Shown here: positions 60,097-64,000 of the stretch, piece after piece | How positions within the stretch are numbered: position 1 is the first letter of the stretch | How the letters are laid out: each line of letters begins with the position of its first letter | DNA from: Prosopocoilus inquinatus | Lineage: Eukaryota; Arthropoda; Insecta; Coleoptera; Lucanidae | Reading direction: 5' to 3' | NCBI GenBank assembly: GCA_036172665.1 | Contig: CM069873.1 | Span: 32,294,001-32,358,000, forward strand | DNA: 64,000 nucleotides | Made by a program: the position numbers and the translations under genes | Notes under the pieces: model-generated | What the model was told of the DNA's origin: nothing | Seen by the model: only the letters and a program-made list of their open reading frames with translations | Databases searched by the model: none

Positions 60097-60188
60097 GTTA
60101 ATCCGTAGGCTTCCGCGGGTGTTGAATGCTGTAGTATTCTTCCGGGTAGTCCTCCGCGTTGAGTTCTCTAAAGAACTATTTGTCTTCT

Positions 60189-60225
60189 GACAACGTTTCG
60201 GCAAGGTCTCACTTGCCATCTTCAG
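60189..60225 (-). ncRNA. Hammerhead-ribozyme-like core, left Penelope arm
   Basis: The minus strand reads CTGAAGA (the C-U-G-A-N-G-A core), then a 6-bp stem II GGCAAG/CTTGCC, then GAAA, a minimal stem III (AC-GTT-GT) and C at the cleavage position. Stem I is not obvious. Hammerhead motifs are established in Penelope-like elements. Confidence 0.5.
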
Positions 60226-60794
60226 GTCTTCGCTGCTGCTTGCCTGCTTCTGCTCCTCGTCGTTACTCGAGTCACAGTGGCTTCTGGTCGCGCTGGTGGT
60301 GGTTTAAGTACCGTGTTGCGGTCACGCGTCGTTACGCTTGGTGGTTTTTCCGCTTGACTTCTTGTTGTTGGTTGATTGGGTCGTGCCTGTTGACTGCTTT
60401 CTCCTAATCCTGATGGTCCGGGGTTCGCTGGTTTCTGGCTTCGGGTTACTGGTCCTCGACGGTCGGTGAATTTTCGGATCACTGGCCTCCAGGTGGGTGG
60501 TAGTCGTAAGGCATCATCTCTGGTGTTTAAGTTCATCTGATGTTTCTCGATTTCTATCGCTTCTCGGATGATGCGTTTGGTCTTGTGTTCTACGCTGGCA
60601 ATTGTTCTGGTGTTGTCGAAATCTATTCTGTGTGAAGTCGCTTTTACGTGTTGTGCCAATGATGATGTTTTCTCGTCCTTCTCGACGGCCTTTCGATGTT
60701 CTTCTCTCCTGACGCTTATTTTTCTATTTGTTTGGCCTATGTAGACCTTGTCGCAATCTTGACAGGGAATTCCGTACACGCCTTGGCTTTCCAA
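60222..60794 (-). pseudogene. Penelope GIY-YIG endonuclease domain, left arm
   Basis: The frame begins in GVYGIPCQDCDKVYIGQTNR, the GIY-YIG core with its CxxC linker, followed by SVRREEHRKAV (conserved Arg) and a Glu-rich helix. The C-terminus is basic and Pro/Thr-rich. It differs from the right arm by a few residues (for example NLNTRDD against NVNTRDD). No reverse transcriptase upstream. Confidence 0.88.
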
Positions 60795-60866
60795 TTGTAT
60801 TTTAGTTTTGACTGTTGGCAGGATGTTTCCAATTTTCTTGTCGGTGTTGAATGATGTCCGGATATT

Positions 60867-61553
60867 GTGTTTCTTGAGTATTCTGCTGATCTTCTACTCA
60901 AGAAACACAATATCCGGACATCATTCAACACCGACAAGAAAATTGGAAACATCCTGCCAACAGTCAAAACTAAAATACAATTGGAAAGCCAAGGCGTGTA
61001 CGGAATTCCCTGTCAAGATTGCGACAAGGTCTACATAGGCCAAACAAATAGAAAAATAAGCGTCAGGAGAGAAGAACATCGAAAGGCCGTCGAGAAGGAC
61101 GAGAAAACATCATCATTGGCACAACACGTAAAAGCGACTTCACACAGAATAGATTTCGACAACACCAGAACAATTGCCAGCGTAGAACACAAGACCAAAC
61201 GCATCATCCGAGAAGCGATAGAAATCGAGAAACATCAGATGAACGTAAACACCAGAGATGATGCCTTACGACTACCACCCACCTGGAGGCCAGTGATCCG
61301 AAAATCCACCGACCGTCGAGGACCAGTAACCCGAAGCCAGAAACCAGCGAACCCCGGACCATCAGGATTAGGAGAAAGCAGTCAACAGGCACGACCCAAT
61401 CAACCAACAACAAGAAGTCAAGCGGAAAAACCACCAAGCGTAACGACGCGTGACCGCAACACGGTACTTAAACCACGACCAGCGCGACCAGAAGCCACTG
61501 TGACTCGAGTAACGACGAGGAGCAGAAGCAGGCAAGCAGCAGCGAAGACCTGA
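60867..61553 (+). pseudogene. Penelope GIY-YIG endonuclease domain, right arm
   Basis: It includes the linker LKKHNIRTSFNTDKKIGNIL before GVYGIPCQDCDKVYIGQTNR, then RREEH and the same basic tail. The frame is open to a TGA at 61551-61553 that forms part of the hammerhead-like CTGA core. It is truncated at the 5' side by the palindrome centre, so only the endonuclease portion of the Penelope protein survives. Confidence 0.9.
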
Positions 61554-61586
61554 AGATGGCAAGTGAGACCTTGCCGAAACGTTGTC
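61550..61586 (+). ncRNA. Hammerhead-ribozyme-like core, right Penelope arm
   Basis: Same arrangement as the left arm: CTGAAGA, GGCAAG..CTTGCC stem, GAAA, AC-GTT-GT, C. It overlaps the stop codon of the endonuclease frame. Stem I is not visible by eye. Confidence 0.5.
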
Positions 61587-61678
61587 AGAAGAGAAATAGT
61601 TCTTTAGAGAACTCAACGCGGAGGACTACCCGGAAGAATACTACAGCATTCAACACCCGCGGAAGCCTACGGATTAAC

Positions 61679-61745
61679 ATATATATATATATATATAATA
61701 TATATAATATATTATAATAATTATTATAATATATATATATATATA
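61679..61745. repeat. (AT)n microsatellite at the right Penelope boundary
   Basis: Long AT and ATAATAT runs follow the terminal GGATTAAC of the right arm. Confidence 0.85.
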
Positions 61746-62293
61746 TAAATAATGTGTATACTTATAAAGACACTTACACCCCTTTCAGCAACCCCACTTC
61801 CTTGATAGAATGTGTCCCCCAAAATGCTGAGGAACTTTAGTTCTAAATCAGTTAATTTTTTCTCATTTTCTGGTCCACCACCTGTTTGGTTCTGTGACCT
61901 TTTCATGTCTGCAGCCTTCTTCTTTAAGCAACATTTAAAGTCACTCCATGACTGAAACAAGATAATTATTATATCAAACTGATAACAATAATTTGGACTT
62001 TTTACAACATAAAGAAAACTTGATCATTTTTAAAATACTAGGACAAAGAAACATTAATTCATTAAAATTCTCAGAACTAATAACAAAGAAATGTTAAACT
62101 TACTTTTTGCCATTTATCTACAGCCTTCGCCCCATAACCTGTAGAATTCAAACGATTTGTTAATTCGTCCCACAGTTTGCGATAATTCTCTCTTCCACTT
62201 GCATTATTAAGCCTTCCCGTGGCAAAATCCGGATGAGAACAAAAGAAGTCATAAAATATATCCCAATGGATTTCTTTAATTTTAAATGTCGAC

Positions 62294-62738
62294 CTGCAAA
62301 AATTACTTTATTTTAAATTATATGTACAGGGCTTTTTTTTATATTTTGCACCATACCTACAGGCTTTATTTTAAGAGTTAGAGAAAAACTTTAAATGCAA
62401 AAGTTGGAAACAAAAGCGCATCGCAAATTGGAGAAAGAAACGCAACTTTTGCTTTTTTAAATGGAACACCCTATATATTATTTGATAAGATGAAAGTCCA
62501 TTTTTTCCTGATTTCAAAAATATATAATATGTTGATATTTGGAAGAACCATTTGTCAGATAATTGAGGTTAGAATATCAATAAATTAATATAAAAAAATA
62601 TTAAGACGGCCTGGAATTTTGTTTTTTATTATTATTTTTTTGGGTAGAATTTCTAGTATTCGAATTTCTATTGTTTTATGGTTTTTTGATAACTAAAACA
62701 GCAATTTAGATTCTTTTAAACGTTAATATATATATATT
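62294..62738. other. No gene seen
   Basis: AT-rich DNA between the Harbinger relic and the 312-bp repeats. Confidence 0.5.
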
Positions 62739-63720
62739 AGAAAAATTTTGTGCAAATCGTTTTTGATCGCAGTGAGAACCTCGAGCAGCCTCTGGACAGC
62801 TGTTTCAGCCCTGCTTGGGGCTTCTTCAGCAGAAACGTAGCTCGACATTCCCACTGCAGACCAAAAACGACTTGCCCAATTTATTTGCAAATGCGATGTA
62901 AGAATGATGAACATATAAAATAGCGACATCTTACTATCGCTTTTTGACCTAACATTGCAGTAGGATAGACAAATTGAAGCGGGATTTGCTCCTAATGAGT
63001 CCCCCATGCAAGGCGGCCATGCTTGCTGTCAAAGCATAATGAAAGATTTTAGAAAAATTTTGTGCAAATCGTTTTTGATTGCAGTGAGAACCTCGAGCAG
63101 CCTCTGGACAGCTGTTTCAGCCCTGCTTGGGGCTTCTTCAGCAGAAACGTAGCTCGACATTCCCACTGCAGACCAAAAACGACTTGCCCAATTTATTCGC
63201 AAATGCGATGTAAGAATGATGAACATATAAAATAGCGACATCTTACTATCGCTTTTTGACCTAACATTGCAGTAGGATAGACAAATTGAAGCGGGATTTG
63301 CTCCTAATGAGTCCCCCATGCAAGGCGGCCATGCTTGCTGTCAAAGCATAATGAAAGATTTTAGAAAAAATTTGTGCAAATCGTTTTTGATTGCAGTGAG
63401 AACCTCGAGCAGCCTCTGGACAGCTGTTTCAGCCCTGCTTGGGGCTTCTTCTTTTTTGGTCTGCAGTGGGAATGTCGAGCTACGTTTCTGCTGAAGAAGC
63501 CCCAAGCAGGGCTGAAACAGCTGTCCAGAGGCTGCTCGAGGTTCTCACTGCAATCAAAAACGATTTGCACAAAATTTTTCTAAAATCTTTCATTATGCTT
63601 TGACAGCAAGCATGGCCGCCTTGCATGGGGGACTCATTAGGAGCAAATCCCGCTTCAATTTGTCTATCCTACTACAATGTTAGGTAAAAAGCGATAGTAA
63701 GATGTCGCTATTTTATATGT
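62739..63720. repeat. 312-bp tandem repeat with inverted end
   Basis: TGCAAATCGTTTTTGAT(T/C)GC recurs at 62751, 63063 and 63375, a period of exactly 312 bp. Two complete units are followed by about 90 bp of a third, which then switches into an inverted copy near 63455 (GGTCTGCAGTGGGAATGTCG onward) and runs back to TAAGATGTCGCTATTTTA. The unit contains GGACAGCTGTTTCAGCCCTG and CCCAAGCAGGGCTGAAACAG in opposite orientations. Open frames in it are mirror translations of one repeat and not genes. Confidence 0.92.
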
Positions 63721-64000
63721 TTTTTGTTTATTATTTAACATCCATTGATTTAGCTTCTAGTTTTTACGGGATGTTTTAAATTGATTTTGAATGTCATTTT
63801 ATTAGATTTTTAGTTTTATGTGAGTGAATATTTTACTCTAAAAAGATAAGCAGGTTTCTTAATTATTTTTTATTATATTATTTCAATAATCGCGTTAATA
63901 AAATGGAGAATACCTACTTGTTTCGCTGATGATTGCATAAATATGCGACAAGAAGATATAAATATATCCATCTACAGAGAGGGTAGACGCATTTTAAAAT
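63721..64000. other. No gene seen
   Basis: AT-rich end of the window with no supported feature. Confidence 0.5.

Larger units (their letters stand above)
60097..61678. mobile_element. Head-to-head pair of 5'-truncated Penelope-like elements (palindrome)
   Basis: The left arm 60097-60880 (minus orientation) and right arm 60895-61678 (plus orientation) are both 784 bp, nearly identical, and separated by 14 bp (TTCTGCTGATCTTC). Each arm holds the C-terminal GIY-YIG endonuclease part of a Penelope-like polyprotein, a stop codon inside a hammerhead-like core, and the 3' end GGTTAATCC-type terminus (reading inward GTTAATCCGTAGGCTTCCGC). The reverse transcriptase is missing from both. Confidence 0.92.
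59100..62293. mobile_element. Second PIF/Harbinger element, truncated and interrupted
   Basis: It contains a transposase C-terminus on the plus strand and a Myb-like partner gene on the minus strand, convergent as in the 45.4-48.8 kb element. A Penelope palindrome (60097-61678) lies between exons 2 and 3 of the Myb-like gene. The transposase N-terminal part is missing and the outer ends were not found. Confidence 0.75.
59772..62293 (-). pseudogene. Harbinger Myb/SANT-like gene, split by Penelope
   Basis: Exons on the minus strand: 62293-62104 (EIHWDIFYDFFCSHPDFATG, ENYRKLWDELTNRLNSTGYG, DKWQK), 61951-61778 (SWSDFKCCLKKKAADMKRS, TGGGPENEKKLTDLELKFL), and a third part near 60010-59772 (SKRHAETTFVPNDHDYMV, then INTNLMNIGNDIRRLTDAIK). 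The third part contains a frame change near 59910. The first exon starts at an acceptor, so an earlier exon is missing or unrecognised. Confidence 0.75.

Noticed and set aside
61204..61616. Minus-strand frames in the right Penelope arm
   Set aside because: They are antisense translations of the endonuclease tail.

Overview
This window looks like AT-rich nuclear DNA of an insect. Five host genes can be recognised. They have many short exons with GT-AG introns, often only 50-100 bp long, and their closest familiar relatives are animal genes. The rest is dense with insect-type transposons: mariner, P, PIF/Harbinger, BEL/Pao, Penelope, foldback elements and MITEs. Very short introns plus this repeat mixture would suit a beetle or another holometabolous insect, but the order is a guess.

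Layout. 1-6.3 kb: a broken mariner/Tc1-like copy, then a mariner nested in a MITE nested in another MITE of the same family, then a 166-bp tandem duplication. This region probably lies in the last intron of a classical protein kinase C gene, whose final exon is at 6330-6482 (+). 8.8-12.8 kb (-): a complete 13-exon gene for the Mut-7/Nibbler/EXD3 3'-5' exoribonuclease. 13.5-20 kb: MITEs, a deleted Harbinger derivative, a 1-kb foldback palindrome and a long-TIR element. 21.1-27.1 kb (-): a young BEL/Pao retrotransposon with identical 170-bp LTRs, 36 bp past the stop codon of a 31-finger C2H2 zinc-finger gene (27.1-30.4 kb, -). 32.7-40.1 kb: more foldback elements and MITEs. 40.6-44.8 kb (-): a P-element-type transposase gene with a THAP domain, damaged in at least two places. 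45.4-48.8 kb: a PIF/Harbinger element with convergent Myb-like (+, frameshifted) and transposase (-, apparently intact) genes. 49.8-52.1 kb (+): pyruvate dehydrogenase phosphatase, five exons. 53.3-55.2 kb (-): Vps4 AAA ATPase, seven coding exons. 57-64 kb: a P-type remnant, a second Harbinger element of the same architecture interrupted by a 784-bp-arm Penelope palindrome, and a 312-bp tandem/inverted repeat.

The host genes are unrelated housekeeping or regulatory genes and do not form a pathway: signalling (PKC), small-RNA 3' trimming (Nibbler), probable transcription control (zinc-finger protein), mitochondrial pyruvate oxidation (PDP) and ESCRT disassembly (Vps4). The mobile DNA gives the clearest stories. 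Paralogous repeat copies act as empty sites that prove TTA target duplications for two MITEs. A full-length mariner transposase lacks one catalytic Asp. A BEL element is separated from a continuous gag-pol frame only by a homopolymer slip. Both Penelope arms carry a hammerhead-ribozyme-like core at their stop codon.
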